Positions 27,880-37,293 of a stretch of 64,000 nt of DNA are shown piece after piece. Under the pieces are notes generated by a model. That model was not told the origin of the DNA. It did no database searches and saw only the letters and a program-made list of their open reading frames with translations. Origin of the DNA: PALSA-693 sp963780345 (GTDB lineage Bacteria; Actinomycetota; Acidimicrobiia; Acidimicrobiales; Palsa-688). How positions within the stretch are numbered: position 1 is the stretch's first letter; every line of letters begins with the position of its first letter. The position numbers were made by a program, and so were the translations under genes. The stretch is taken from NCBI GenBank assembly GCA_963780345.1, contig CAWABU010000004.1:682001-746000 (forward strand). Direction: 5' to 3'.

Positions 27880-30613
27880 AGATGGCGCCCGAGAGCTGGG
27901 CCCGCGAGGTGATGCCCAGCTTGGTGAAGACCTTGCCCAGGTGGTATTGGACCGTTTTTCGGCTCAAGAACAGCCGGGTCGCGATCTCCGGATTCGACAG
28001 ACCGTCCCTGGCTAGCCGGGCGATCTCCGCCTCTTGCGCGGTCAGCCTGACAGTAGCGGCGACACCCCGCCTGCGGGCGCCCCCGCCGGCGGCGCGTAGC
28101 TCGCGCCGCCCTCGGGTCGCGAAGGCCTCCATGCCAATGTTGTCGAACATCTCGACAGCGGCGCGCAGCTGGTCCCGGGCATCGCGATGGCGCTGTTGCC
28201 GGCGCAGCCACTCACCGTACAGGAGGTGAGCGCGGGCGAGCTCGGGACGCAAGCTGGTGCGGCCCAACCGGTCGACGGCCTCGCGATACTCGTCCTCGGT
28301 GTCCTGGCCGTCGCTCAGCACCGCACGGGAACGCGCCCAGATTCCCTGTGCCCAGTCGGTCTGATGGGCACCGGTTGCCTCGGACAGTCGGCCAAGCGCA
28401 TCGGCCGCCAGTCGGGTCTGCCCGGTCCGGCTGGCCGCTTCGATCAGCTCCGGCAGCGCCCACATGGAGACAAAGAGTTCAGGCGCCTCGTCGGCGGCTT
28501 GCTGCGCCTCGGCCACAGCCGCTTGGTAGCGGCCGAGACCGTTGTCAAGGATGGCAGATACCCAGCGGGCAAAGTGCATCCCCAGGCCCTGGCCGGCAGT
28601 TCGGGCGTCGGCAGTCTCGGCTTCGATGAGCTGGCGGGCTTCGGGTTCTGCGCCCCGAAGAGCTGCCAAGAAAAGTGCGCCGTAGCGGGCGAAGCCGGTC
28701 CCGGTTGCGGCTGCGATCGCCTCCGCCTCCGCCCCCAGCGAAGCCGCCTCGGTAAAGTCGCCGCGCCAAGCCGCAAGCAGGCCCGCTCCCTGTACCCACA
28801 GCGGCAGGTGGACCAGCAGGCCGTTTTCGCGGACGGACTGCAGCTGTCTGGCGGGGTTCTCGTACCAATAGCCGTCGTCCCACACCATGGCCGCGGCAGC
28901 TGCGGCCAACCAGCCCCATCGCAGGCCCTCCTCCACCGTGATCTCTTCCTCGGCGAAAGCTCGCGTTGCTCCCCGTAGCAGGGGGGCTGCCTTGGCGTGT
29001 CCCTCGGTGATCAGTACGGCCAGCCCGTCCAGGAGCAGGTCCGGCGGCCGAGGCGATCCTGCGGGCGGCGGGGCTGATCGGGCGGCCTGGGCGACTTCGT
29101 GGAGACTGCCGGCGCCGGCGAACTCGCCGGCGAACATGGCAGCGGCCCACGCGTCCAGGTAGGTCTGGCGCGCCAGGGTGGCATTCAGCGCCTCGAGCTG
29201 CTGTGCGGCCTTCGCCAGCAGTGCCGCCGCGTCGCCGCTGGCACTGGACGCGAACGCGATCTGCCCGCGCAGCAGGCTCGCCAGCGCCTGCTGGAGTTCA
29301 TCCAGCGGCCCTGCCGTCGCGGTGGCAAGCAGCTCGGCTGCCGTCTCGAGGCCGCCGGCCTGCAGACTCGCCTGGGCGGCCGCCAGTGCCCGCCCGGACC
29401 TCAGGGCGGGTTCGGGTGTGAGCGCGGCCGCGCGTCGCAAGAACGCGGCCGCCGCGGCCATGCCGCCGCGGGCCTGCGCCTGGCCCGCTGACCGCTCCAG
29501 CTCGGCCGCCACCTTTTCATCCGGTCCCGGCGCAGCCGCAGCGAGGTGCCACGCCCGTCGGTCCGGGTCACGGTCGCGATCGGTCACCTCGGCCAGCGCC
29601 AGGTGTGCCGCCTGCCGCTCCGGCAGCGACCCCGCCGAGTACGCGGCCGACCGCACCAGCGGATGCCGGAACCGTACCCGCGTCTCGGTCTCCAGCAACC
29701 CGTCGGCCGAAGCGGCTACCGCAGCCGAGGCCGGGATCATCAGCCGCTCGGCTGCCCACCACACCAGCCCCGGGTCGCCGGTCGGGTCCGCCGCCGCGAC
29801 CAGCAGCAGCCGGCGCGTGTCGGCGGTCAGCGCCTCGATCCGCCGCTGGAAGCCCTGTTCGACCCGCGCCGGTACCGCGCCCATCAGCCCGAACCCGCCC
29901 GCCAGCTCGGTGGGGCTCAGCCCGCGCGGCAACTCCAGCAAGGCGAGCGGGTTGCCGTTCGTTTCGGCCACGATCCGATCCCGGACTGTTTCGTCCAGTC
30001 GGAACGCGATCACCGAACGCAGTAGCGCCCGGGCGTCCCGGTTGGGCAAGCCCTGCACCTCCAGCGCCGCCAGTCCCTCGAACTGCCCATCCGAGTCGCG
30101 CGTGGCGAAGATCATCGACACCGGCTCGGCCAGCAAACGCCGCGCCGCCAGAGTCAGCACCTGTGCCGACGCCCGGTCCAACCACTGCGCGTCGTCGATC
30201 ACGCACAACAGCGGCCGGTCCTCGGCCACCTCCGACAGCAAGGTCAGCACCGCCAAGCCCACCAGGAACCGGTCCGGCGTGGGTCCTGCCCATAGTCCGA
30301 ACGCGGTCGCCAGCGCGTCGCGTTGCGGACCCGGCAACCGCTCTAGATGGTCCAGAAGCGGCCCGCACAGCTGGTGGAGGCTGGCGAACGCCAGCTCCCT
30401 CTCCGACTCCACCCCTGCCGCCCGAGCCACCCGCATATTCGCAGCCGCGGCCGCCGCGTACTCCAGAAGCGCTGACTTGCCCACCCCCGCCTCGCCCCGC
30501 ACCACCAGCGCCCGCCCCCGCCCGGAACGTAACTCCCCCACCAGCCCGTCGAGCGCCACGCGCTCCGCCGTGCGGTCCAACAACCCCGCCACTGGCTCAG
30601 ACCGCATCGGCAT
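27869..30613 (-). CDS. Large LuxR-family ATPase regulator (LAL type)
   Basis: 914 aa from ATG 30613, where GGAGGGA stands just upstream and the family N-terminus (LLDRTAERVALDGLVGEL) begins; the open frame extends further but without such signals. An N-terminal AAA/NTPase domain has Walker A GEAGVGKSALL (about 46) and Walker B LLCVIDDAQWLDRA. A long helical middle part resembles TPR/MalT arms. The C-terminal LuxR helix-turn-helix reads LTAQEAEIARLARDGLSNPEIATRLFLSRKTVQYHL. Such proteins activate nearby catabolic or biosynthetic genes on binding an inducer. Which genes it controls is unclear; a second member begins at 61866. Confidence 0.93.
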   Translation of the reverse strand: MPMRSEPVAGLLDRTAERVALDGLVGELRSGRGRALVVRGEAGVGKSALLEYAAAAAANMRVARAAGVESERELAFASLHQLCGPLLDHLERLPGPQRDALATAFGLWAGPTPDRFLVGLAVLTLLSEVAEDRPLLCVIDDAQWLDRASAQVLTLAARRLLAEPVSMIFATRDSDGQFEGLAALEVQGLPNRDARALLRSVIAFRLDETVRDRIVAETNGNPLALLELPRGLSPTELAGGFGLMGAVPARVEQGFQRRIEALTADTRRLLLVAAADPTGDPGLVWWAAERLMIPASAAVAASADGLLETETRVRFRHPLVRSAAYSAGSLPERQAAHLALAEVTDRDRDPDRRAWHLAAAAPGPDEKVAAELERSAGQAQARGGMAAAAAFLRRAAALTPEPALRSGRALAAAQASLQAGGLETAAELLATATAGPLDELQQALASLLRGQIAFASSASGDAAALLAKAAQQLEALNATLARQTYLDAWAAAMFAGEFAGAGSLHEVAQAARSAPPPAGSPRPPDLLLDGLAVLITEGHAKAAPLLRGATRAFAEEEITVEEGLRWGWLAAAAAAMVWDDGYWYENPARQLQSVRENGLLVHLPLWVQGAGLLAAWRGDFTEAASLGAEAEAIAAATGTGFARYGALFLAALRGAEPEARQLIEAETADARTAGQGLGMHFARWVSAILDNGLGRYQAAVAEAQQAADEAPELFVSMWALPELIEAASRTGQTRLAADALGRLSEATGAHQTDWAQGIWARSRAVLSDGQDTEDEYREAVDRLGRTSLRPELARAHLLYGEWLRRQQRHRDARDQLRAAVEMFDNIGMEAFATRGRRELRAAGGGARRRGVAATVRLTAQEAEIARLARDGLSNPEIATRLFLSRKTVQYHLGKVFTKLGITSRAQLSGAIFTS

Positions 30614-31331
30614 ACTCCCTCCACAGTCATTCGCGGACCTCAAGGGACCACGGTATTCGCTCCTCACTGACTCGAACCTGGACTTCCGTGCGCAGATCTG
30701 TTCGCGACCTGCCCGGTACGGCGCTTGTCGCGAAGTCCAGGGTCTCCTTCGTGACCGCGACAGGACCCGGGGAGTGTGGATCCGGATTCGGGCCACGACA
30801 GGGTTGCCGATCTCCCGCAGGACTTGTCCCGTCGCGCTGGCGTCGGGTAGCTCGGTCCACAACCGCCACCACAATGAGGAGTGTTTGCGTCCGTCGAAGG
30901 TGCCGACCGAGCCCTCAATACGTCCTTCTCCATCGCTCGTGGTCACATTCGACGACGGAACGTAGAGAAAGCGGGCCTGCGGGCCACTTCACTTCAGATC
31001 AAGTGATCCTCAACCGCTCGCGGCGGGCGCTAGGCTGGGAGTTGCAGCCGAGGGTTCCCGACTTCGAGAACTGCTTCGGTGGCTGCGACGAAGCGTGCTC
31101 CGGACCTTGGCACGGTCATCTTGGATGACAAGGGAAGGTTCCGGTGGTGGCTAGGTGATCGACAGGCAGAAGTCTTTGGGCTTCACGGCGGTGGCCGCGG
31201 TTCCGGTGTTGAAGCGCTGTCTCTCTCGCTATGGTCGTCGACCCGTCCAGGGCGGTCATGGCCAGTCTGGGCGGGTCATGGTAAGGGGCAAGAACATTCC
31301 ATCGGGTGGGCCCGTCAGAACCGTGGCCGAA
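30614..31331. other. Long intergenic region without a supported gene
   Basis: 718 bases between the leftward LuxR gene and the rightward WhiB remnant. The open frames on both strands here look like composition artefacts. It must hold the two divergent promoters. No clear hairpin or repeat was seen. Confidence 0.4.
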
Positions 31332-31650
31332 ATGGCAAGCGCGCTCAGGGTCGGGGCGTCGGGCCCGACCGGCGACGGGGACAGCGACCTGTGGCATGAC
31401 CGGGCGGCCTGTCGGGCTGTACCGACCGAGTGGTTCTTCCCCTTCGGACGCACCGCCGACTCACTCGAACAGACCGAGGCAGCCAAGGCCATATCCCGGT
31501 CCTGCCCGGTGCCGACGTCCTGCTTGGGGTTTGCTGGCGACCAACCACGAGGTCGGGATCTGGGGGGGCGCCACCGAAGACGAGCGCCGAGGCCTGCGCC
31601 GGACTTGGCTCGAGGCTCGCCGTCACCACCATTCCACCATGCCGCGCAAC
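31332..31650 (+). pseudogene. WhiB-type regulator, frame-shifted and missing one Cys
   Basis: From ATG 31332: ...DLWHDRAACRAVPTEWFFP and AAKAISRSCPVPTSCLGFA, then the frame changes near 31530 and continues as LATNHEVGIWGGATEDERRGLRRTW. This is the WhiB fold: four Cys for a 4Fe-4S cluster and the GIWGG turn. Two faults are seen: the first Cys of the C-x2-C-P pair is Ser (TCC), and two bases (GC of an expected GCGC) are missing, which breaks the frame. With the two bases restored the spacing from the last Cys to GIWGG fits the family exactly. The gene is probably dead, or the cluster would lack a ligand. The shifted frame runs into the next gene without a stop. Confidence 0.7.
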
Positions 31651-31737
31651 GGGGCCTCTTCGGGTCCCCAGGCGGGCTCATCCGGCCGGTTGAAGGCAAC
31701 CGGGGGAAGAATATCAAGCAGAGCGACGGAGCACGAC

Positions 31738-32136
31738 ATGCTGCACTTCTTGGGATCTGAGCTGGATCTCGAGGTGGACGAAGTCTGGGAGCGTTACAAC
31801 GGACCGCGGCTCTTCGCCGGACATGAAGCGTCGGGCGAGACATGGCTGGTGGCCGAGATCCACGACACGCCACTCGGCGCCCAATGGCTCTGTGCCCCTC
31901 AGTCGCCTCGGGCGCTCGAGTGTGTCCGCGGCGGACGGGCCGAGGTGGGCGACGCCTTGCGACATTCGGCCGACGGCACGGCCCTTGTCGTGACGTTGGA
32001 GGCCGCCACCCTGGTGGCTGACCGGGTGCTGCTGTGCGCCGACCTTCACGACGACTTACTCCCGGCGGCCGGCTGGCGTGTGTCGTCTCTTGGCCTCGAA
32101 CCTTCCGGCGGCGCTGTCGCCGCGTCCCACCGCTGA
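31738..32136 (+). CDS. Hypothetical protein (DUF6575-like, tentative)
   Basis: 132 aa from ATG 31738 with GGAG upstream. The sequence DLEVDEVWERYNGPRLFAGHEASGETWLVAEIHD, then WLCAPQSPRALECVRGG, recalls a family of small cytoplasmic proteins described as DUF6575, but this is from memory. There is no signal peptide or membrane segment. It may be translated independently of the WhiB remnant upstream. Confidence 0.6.
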   Translation: MLHFLGSELDLEVDEVWERYNGPRLFAGHEASGETWLVAEIHDTPLGAQWLCAPQSPRALECVRGGRAEVGDALRHSADGTALVVTLEAATLVADRVLLCADLHDDLLPAAGWRVSSLGLEPSGGAVAASHR

Positions 32137-32350
32137 AAGAGTGGTCTCCTCAGCGACCTGACGCGAACAATTCACTCGCCGAGGATGGCGACCTCGACTC
32201 AACGGACGACGGGCGGGTACGGCCCGAGGCTGTACGCCCGGTGACGCCTAAGTTGGATGAAGGTATGGCGATACGGGCCGGCGAACCAGAGTGCCCAGGG
32301 GTGGCCTCAGCGTGGTGCTGGAGAACGACGGCTCATGAGGTTTCCTCAAC

Positions 32351-32689
32351 TCAACCCGCAGGGGGCCACAGGTCCCGCGCCGAGTCGGGGGTCACCCCGT
32401 CTGCCTGTTCGCGGATGCGAGCCATGCTCCAGTGGGCTTTCTCGATCTGGGTGGCCGGCTCGCCGGTTGCCCGCCGACACTCGCTGTCCGCCCAGCTCTC
32501 CAGGAGGGACTTGATCATCTCCAACGAGACAAGACAGAGATTTTCGATCTGGTGCCGATGGAGCTGGGTCAACTCGTCGAGAGGCCTGTCCGCCAGTTCC
32601 TCTCGGTCAGCGATCTCGCTGTCGAACATCGCTTTGAGCGTCCCAACCATTCTGCTCGTGGCCTCTCGTATGTCTTCGTCTTCGCTCAT
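32351..32689 (-). CDS. Hypothetical small helical protein
   Basis: 112 aa from ATG 32689 with AGGAG 8 bases upstream. It is acidic and almost wholly helical (SEDEDIREATSRMVGTLKAMFDSEIADREEL...), without Cys clusters beyond two single cysteines or membrane segments. No family recognised. It is convergent with the 31738 gene. Confidence 0.6.
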   Translation of the reverse strand: MSEDEDIREATSRMVGTLKAMFDSEIADREELADRPLDELTQLHRHQIENLCLVSLEMIKSLLESWADSECRRATGEPATQIEKAHWSMARIREQADGVTPDSARDLWPPAG

Positions 32690-33241
32690 ATCGTGCTCCT
32701 ATCGAGGCTCGCGGGTCTCTATCCCAGCCGGTCCAATACGGCATCGGCTCACGTCAAGAGTCGATCCAAGAAACGTCCTTGTCAAACGACCCTCCCGAGC
32801 GTGGCCGTGAAGGTCACCGCCAACATTGCGACCAACCCGGCGCTGCGTGGACGTAATCGGCCGCTAGTGCGGATGACGAGTGCCAACTGCCGCCACCAGA
32901 TCCTGAGCGGAGTCGCCGTCGCTCGCTCTGGCCGCCCTCCCGGCAGCGGACCCGCAGGCCTGCGGCCGTTGCAGCTCGACCCGATAGCGATCGACGTCCG
33001 GGTGATGGTAACCCGAACGGAGGGCTCGATGTTCTTCAGGAATTGCCGGAAGACCACCGCTGGCCCGGCCACCGCCACCGGCCGGAGCAGGAACCGGGGC
33101 GCTCTCGATTGAGGGCGCTTGCCGGCGGGATAGTAGTCAACCCATGAGCGGGTGAGTTTCGGAAAGAGCCCGATACCGCCCGATCTCAATGATGGCACAC
33201 GAGCCAGAGCTTTGTGATGGTGGAAAAGCTGGATGGTTGCG
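32690..33241. other. Intergenic region, no gene supported
   Basis: 552 bases with only Arg/Pro-rich frames on both strands. No hairpin or repeat stands out. Confidence 0.4.
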
Positions 33242-33724
33242 CTAAGTATGAGCCGAGCCAGGGCTCAGCAGTGCCGCCACCGCACTCGGGAAGCGTTTCT
33301 CGAAATCGATGATCCGGACCTCGGTGGGGGTAATTCCTATTCGTGTGGTCTTGGCGCCGCCCTGCTGGAGTTGGTCCACCCAGGCACGGCCTTGGTCGGG
33401 GCCGAAGTAGCGCTCAGCTGCGGCTGCGTACTCAGGGACGATACCGTCAGTTGGTTCGACCTTCGCTCGTCCACGGATCAGTAGTACGTGGTGGGGCCAG
33501 GTCGAGCTGTCGATGGTGAGGGCTACCGGCGCACCGCTGGACAGCGCCTTGAACTTCGGGGCGTTCGCCGGCGACGCCAGTACCACTTCGCTGCCGGTCC
33601 AGTGGAACCAGATGGGGATCACTCGGGGAGACCCGTCTGTCCAGGTGTAGGCGAACCTCGCTGGTTCGGTCGAGGTCAGCATCTCGTGGGCCACGGGGTC
33701 GTTGAGCGCTTCTTGCACGTTCAT
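33242..33724 (-). CDS. Pyridoxamine 5'-phosphate oxidase-family (F420/flavin split-barrel) protein
   Basis: 160 aa from ATG 33724, where GGAGG stands 7 bases upstream; a longer frame is available but lacks support. Split beta-barrel features: PARFAYTWTDGSPRVIPIWFHWTGSEVVLAS near the N-terminus, then PVALTIDSSTWPHHVLLIRGRAKVEP. The family binds FMN, F420 or haem; actinobacterial members often use F420H2 to reduce small molecules. Monocistronic as far as can be seen. Confidence 0.85.
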   Translation of the reverse strand: MNVQEALNDPVAHEMLTSTEPARFAYTWTDGSPRVIPIWFHWTGSEVVLASPANAPKFKALSSGAPVALTIDSSTWPHHVLLIRGRAKVEPTDGIVPEYAAAAERYFGPDQGRAWVDQLQQGGAKTTRIGITPTEVRIIDFEKRFPSAVAALLSPGSAHT

Positions 33725-34264
33725 CGTCAGACCTCCAATACAAGGATGGCCAACGATAGATCCGCGTTCCACCTCGAGCTAGAGAAAGTGTCCATCGGAT
33801 GCGGGCCTGGGGACGTCTGGAGGTACCCCGGAATCGCCGAAACGGCCAACCGCCCGCAATCCACCCATGGCCGGCCCGGAATGCCGGGACCAGCAGCTGC
33901 CGTTTGCGCATCTAACCATGTGCCCCACCAGATCGGTCTCGCGGCTTGGGTACGAGATATGCAGAACACATGTAAAAGATGTGCAGAGCGCGTGGAGACC
34001 ATGTGGAGGTCGCCGACCGTCTCCTTCAACGCACTGCCTTCTCAAACACGATGGCGCGAGCTGACCGCCGTTAACTTACAGGGCTCACCGAAGCGCTCGC
34101 CGGGTGGAAGGGACTCGGCGCCCCGGAGACGTCTATGCAGATTCAGATTGCGGTAGCTAACGCAATTTCCCATGACATCGCTATTGCTACGTTGACACCA
34201 GGCCACATTTTGGCGCGAACCGAGGATCGCCGTCAGAGCCGGGGGACGTGAGCGTCCCGACCGT
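33725..34264. other. Intergenic region, no gene supported
   Basis: 540 bases, noticeably less GC-rich around 33950-34210 than its neighbours. It should hold the promoter of the split-barrel gene and the end of the amidohydrolase transcript. No feature recognised. Confidence 0.4.
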
Positions 34265-35497
34265 TCAAAGGTTGAAGACGCGCTTTGCGTTGAGCCCGAG
34301 GATCTTTTCTCGGGCCTCGTCCGATAAGTGATTCATCTGCCGCTCGACCGTCGCTGCCGAGTGTGGCCAGCTCCCCTCGTGGTGCGGGTAGTCGTTCGCC
34401 CACATGACGTTCTCGACGAGCTCGTTTGGTTCGATGGCCGAGAGACCTTCGTGGTCCTCTTGAAAGGTAGCGAAGCAGTTCCGGCGGAAGTACGCGGACG
34501 GCGGCTCGGGGATGACGGGCCTGACCCAGAAGTGGTGCGCCTTGTAGGCGTAGTCCATGGTCTCGAGGAGCCAGGGCACGAAGCCGATACCCGATTCGAC
34601 CATGCCGGCTCGTAGCCCCGGGTGGCGCTCGAACACCCCGGAGGTGATGAGCTGGACAAGCGGCTCGATGGTGGTCTCCATCGAGTGGCAGACATAGTTG
34701 ATGATGGCGCCGCCGTTGCCTCCCACGGCTCGGGGATCTCGGCCGGTCGACACGTGGAAGGTCAGGGGAAGGCCCGTCTCGTCGATCAGCGACCACAATG
34801 GCTCGAAGCTAGGATCGTTGTATTCCAGATGTCCCCACTGCTTCGGGCCGTAAACCGGGGAGTTCCCGAGACACAGACCGACGAAACCGCGCTCGGCCGC
34901 CCAGCGGACCGCTCGCAGCGCGCAGTCGAGGTCGCCGGTCGCGATGGAGGCGAGCGGTAGCGACCGACCGCCGTACCAGCCGCCGGCGCCCCCATGAAAG
35001 TCGTAGGCCCATCTGTTCCAGGCTCGGCACATGGCATCGGCGAACACCGGATCCGGTGTCGCCCAGCACAGCAGACCCTTGTTCGGGAAGATCAACTCGA
35101 CGTCGATACCGTCGGCGGTCTGATCGGCTAGTCGCTCCTCCATGGTGCGACCGGTCGCGTTCCGCAACACGTCCTCGGGCTCCATCTTCGAACCCCAGTG
35201 GCGGTTCTCCCCTTTGGCTTTCGCCACCGACTCGTCTGACGGTCGCACCATCATCGGCCGGTTGCCTTCGGTCACGGACCATCGCGATCCGTCCGGCCTG
35301 ACCTCAAGGTGGGGAATGCGCTCACGGTACTCAGGCTCGATGTAGTCGGCGAGATAGGCGGCCGGCTCGTTTGCATGGCAATCGGCCGAAACGACGAAGT
35401 ATTTCTGCGGGTCGTCCGCACGGATCGTCCGTGTCCACGAGTTTGGTCCTGGCGTCACCGTCCGCCAGGCGTTCGTCGGTGAGTGCGTGGCCGTCAT
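34265..35497 (-). CDS. Amidohydrolase-2 family metal-dependent hydrolase
   Basis: 410 aa from ATG 35497, GGAGGG upstream. TIM-barrel hydrolase/decarboxylase of the ACMSD-like amidohydrolase family: an N-terminal metal site in SADCHANEP, an internal His in LTFHVSTG, and a C-terminal Asp in WANDYPHHEGSW. Relatives include 2-amino-3-carboxymuconate semialdehyde decarboxylase and 4-oxalomesaconate hydratase LigJ. It is divergent from a prpF/flavoprotein/dehydrogenase cluster, which favours a role in acidic ring-cleavage or tricarboxylate products, but the substrate is not determined by sequence. Confidence 0.88.
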   Translation of the reverse strand: MTATHSPTNAWRTVTPGPNSWTRTIRADDPQKYFVVSADCHANEPAAYLADYIEPEYRERIPHLEVRPDGSRWSVTEGNRPMMVRPSDESVAKAKGENRHWGSKMEPEDVLRNATGRTMEERLADQTADGIDVELIFPNKGLLCWATPDPVFADAMCRAWNRWAYDFHGGAGGWYGGRSLPLASIATGDLDCALRAVRWAAERGFVGLCLGNSPVYGPKQWGHLEYNDPSFEPLWSLIDETGLPLTFHVSTGRDPRAVGGNGGAIINYVCHSMETTIEPLVQLITSGVFERHPGLRAGMVESGIGFVPWLLETMDYAYKAHHFWVRPVIPEPPSAYFRRNCFATFQEDHEGLSAIEPNELVENVMWANDYPHHEGSWPHSAATVERQMNHLSDEAREKILGLNAKRVFNL

Positions 35498-35929
35498 GTG
35501 ACCCTCCTCAGGCACCCAACACCGGGGCCTCTGAGACTTCAAGCTTAGTGCTTCAGACCTCAACTACCTTGATGTCTCGCCCTTCAAAATCCCGAGCAGG
35601 CAGAGGTGCCGCGTCCCTGGGGAGAGGATCAGATCATCAACGTAGTTGAGATTCGAAGCTCTTAGTATCGGCCATCAACGTGCCGACCAGATTCCCGCCC
35701 TGGTGGACTCGAGTTGCCTGACCTGTCGCTGTCGCCTCGGGGCGGGCCGACACGCTCGAAGTAGACAGATGTAGGGTGTGTGCATGGTGGAGCCCGCCAC
35801 CGACCGGGGAGTCGCCCGGTCTGCTGCGACCCCCGCCCACTTGCTTGTCGACGGGCTGGGTGGCAGGGGGGACGCCAAGCACTACCATGCCGCGGTGGTT
35901 CGGCTGATCGATCACGGTCCGTCCACCCC
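35498..35929. other. Divergent intergenic region
   Basis: 432 bases between the amidohydrolase and prpF genes, expected to hold both promoters. No palindrome strong enough to report was found by eye. Confidence 0.4.
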
Positions 35930-37117
35930 ATGAATTTCGGAGTGCCTGTTGTCCTGATGCGTGGCGGGACCAGCAAAGGCCTGTTCTTCCACGCCCGCGA
36001 CCTACCACCCCCCGGTCACCAGCGCGACGAGCTGATTCTCGACCTCATGGGCAGCCCGGACCCCATGCAGATCGACGGGCTGGGCGGTACCTACTCGAGC
36101 ACCAGCAAGGTCATGATCGTCGAACCGGGCCCGAATTCCACCGTGCGCTACTGGTTCGCTCAAGTAGGGGTCGACACTCCCACGGTCGACTGGTCGGGCA
36201 ACTGCGGGAACCTGACCACGGCGGTGGCCGCGTTCGCGGTCGACGAGGGACTCGTCCCCGCGGTCGCACCGGTGACGCGCGTTCGGCTGCTCAACGGGAA
36301 TACCGGGGTGAGGATCGACGCCGAAGTCCCGGTCGAAAACGGTCAGGTACAGACCCGCGGCGCCCAACCAGTCGCCGGTGTGCCTCGGCCCGGCGCCCCG
36401 ATCGCCACCGACTACCTGCAGCCTGGTGGATCGGTAACCGGCCTCCTGCTCCCCACGGGCAGGGTCGCCGACGTCATCGACCAACCCGACGGGCTCCTGA
36501 CGGTCTCGATAGTCGACGTCGCCAGTGTCTTTGTGTTCGCTCAGGCCCGTGACCTGGGTGTCGTTCCCGGCGCCCGGACGGTCGCGCAACTCAACGCCGA
36601 CGGGGCGCTGTTGGAGCGGATCGAGCGGGTGCGCGGCGAGGCGGCCCGACTCATGGGGGTGGTCGATCGGGCCGGCGACGCCGCCGAGCGGTCTCCGGTC
36701 GTACCCCGGATCGCGCTGGTAGCCCCGGCACCCGACACCGCGATGGCCGCCCTTGAGGTGATCGCGGTCTCCATGGGCTTCGTGCACCGCGCCGTGCCGT
36801 TGACGGCCGCGCTGTGCCTCGCCGCCGCCGCTCATATCCCCGGCACGGTTGTTCAGGCGAACACGGCGCCGTGCGGTTCCACCGTGCGGATCGGCCACCC
36901 CCTGGGCCGGGTCGAGGTCCGATCGGACGTTGACGTGACGGCGGCGGGCGGCGCCGTGGTCAACTCGGTCGGGGTGGTTCGAACCGCCCGCCGCCTGATG
37001 CGCGGCGTGGCCTACCCCTACCACGAGGAACTGGCGATCCTCGCCGGATCGGCCCCACCTCATGGGACCCGGCTTGCTGTCGATGGAGGGGCGACGCGAC
37101 CGGGGACGACTCCGTGA
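35930..37117 (+). CDS. prpF: PrpF-family isomerase/tautomerase
   Basis: 395 aa. The start ATG 35930 gives the family N-terminus (PVVLMRGGTSKGLFFHARDLPP), although no ribosome site is visible. PrpF proteins have the diaminopimelate-epimerase fold and isomerise 2-methylaconitate, aconitate or 4-oxalomesaconate. Seen motifs: GGTYSSTSKVMIVEP, the catalytic-type Cys in SGNCGNLTTAVAAFAV, and VRLLNGNTGVRIDAEVPV. It is first in a rightward cluster; its stop overlaps the next ORF (GTGA). Context with a TcuA-like dehydrogenase favours aconitate/tricarballylate chemistry; context with the amidohydrolase would suit 4-oxalomesaconate. Confidence 0.92.
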   Translation: MNFGVPVVLMRGGTSKGLFFHARDLPPPGHQRDELILDLMGSPDPMQIDGLGGTYSSTSKVMIVEPGPNSTVRYWFAQVGVDTPTVDWSGNCGNLTTAVAAFAVDEGLVPAVAPVTRVRLLNGNTGVRIDAEVPVENGQVQTRGAQPVAGVPRPGAPIATDYLQPGGSVTGLLLPTGRVADVIDQPDGLLTVSIVDVASVFVFAQARDLGVVPGARTVAQLNADGALLERIERVRGEAARLMGVVDRAGDAAERSPVVPRIALVAPAPDTAMAALEVIAVSMGFVHRAVPLTAALCLAAAAHIPGTVVQANTAPCGSTVRIGHPLGRVEVRSDVDVTAAGGAVVNSVGVVRTARRLMRGVAYPYHEELAILAGSAPPHGTRLAVDGGATRPGTTP

Positions 37118-37293
37118 CTGGGCCGGCCCGTCGATCCGGACCGGGCGCCAACCACCGGGAGTTCTACCGGCGGAGCTATGCCGAAGAGGTCGGGAAGATC
37201 CTTCGCCAGATGACGCTGATCGGGAAAGCGGAGCCCGGTGAGTGGACCATGGAGATTCGACTTCAGCCTGGCAGAGGGGACGATGATGCCTAG
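37114..37293 (+). CDS. 59-aa microprotein between prpF and the TcuA-like gene
   Basis: GTG at 37114 overlaps the prpF stop (GTGA), and the TAG at 37291 lies 8 bases inside the following gene, so translation is coupled on both sides. The sequence is basic and soluble, with NHREFYRRSYAEEVGKILRQ and TLIGKAEPGEWTMEIRLQPG. The regular charge pattern, tight packing and codon use like its neighbours argue that it is real. It could be a subunit or assembly partner of the flavoprotein. No family recognised. Confidence 0.65.
   Translation: MTGPARRSGPGANHREFYRRSYAEEVGKILRQMTLIGKAEPGEWTMEIRLQPGRGDDDA

Noticed and set aside
29178..30965. Plus-strand Ser/Arg-rich frame of 595 codons
   Set aside because: Antisense to the LuxR ATPase gene; low-complexity composition.
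32782..33198. Minus-strand frame of 138 codons
   Set aside because: Arg/Pro-rich, no ribosome site, no domain; likely non-coding.
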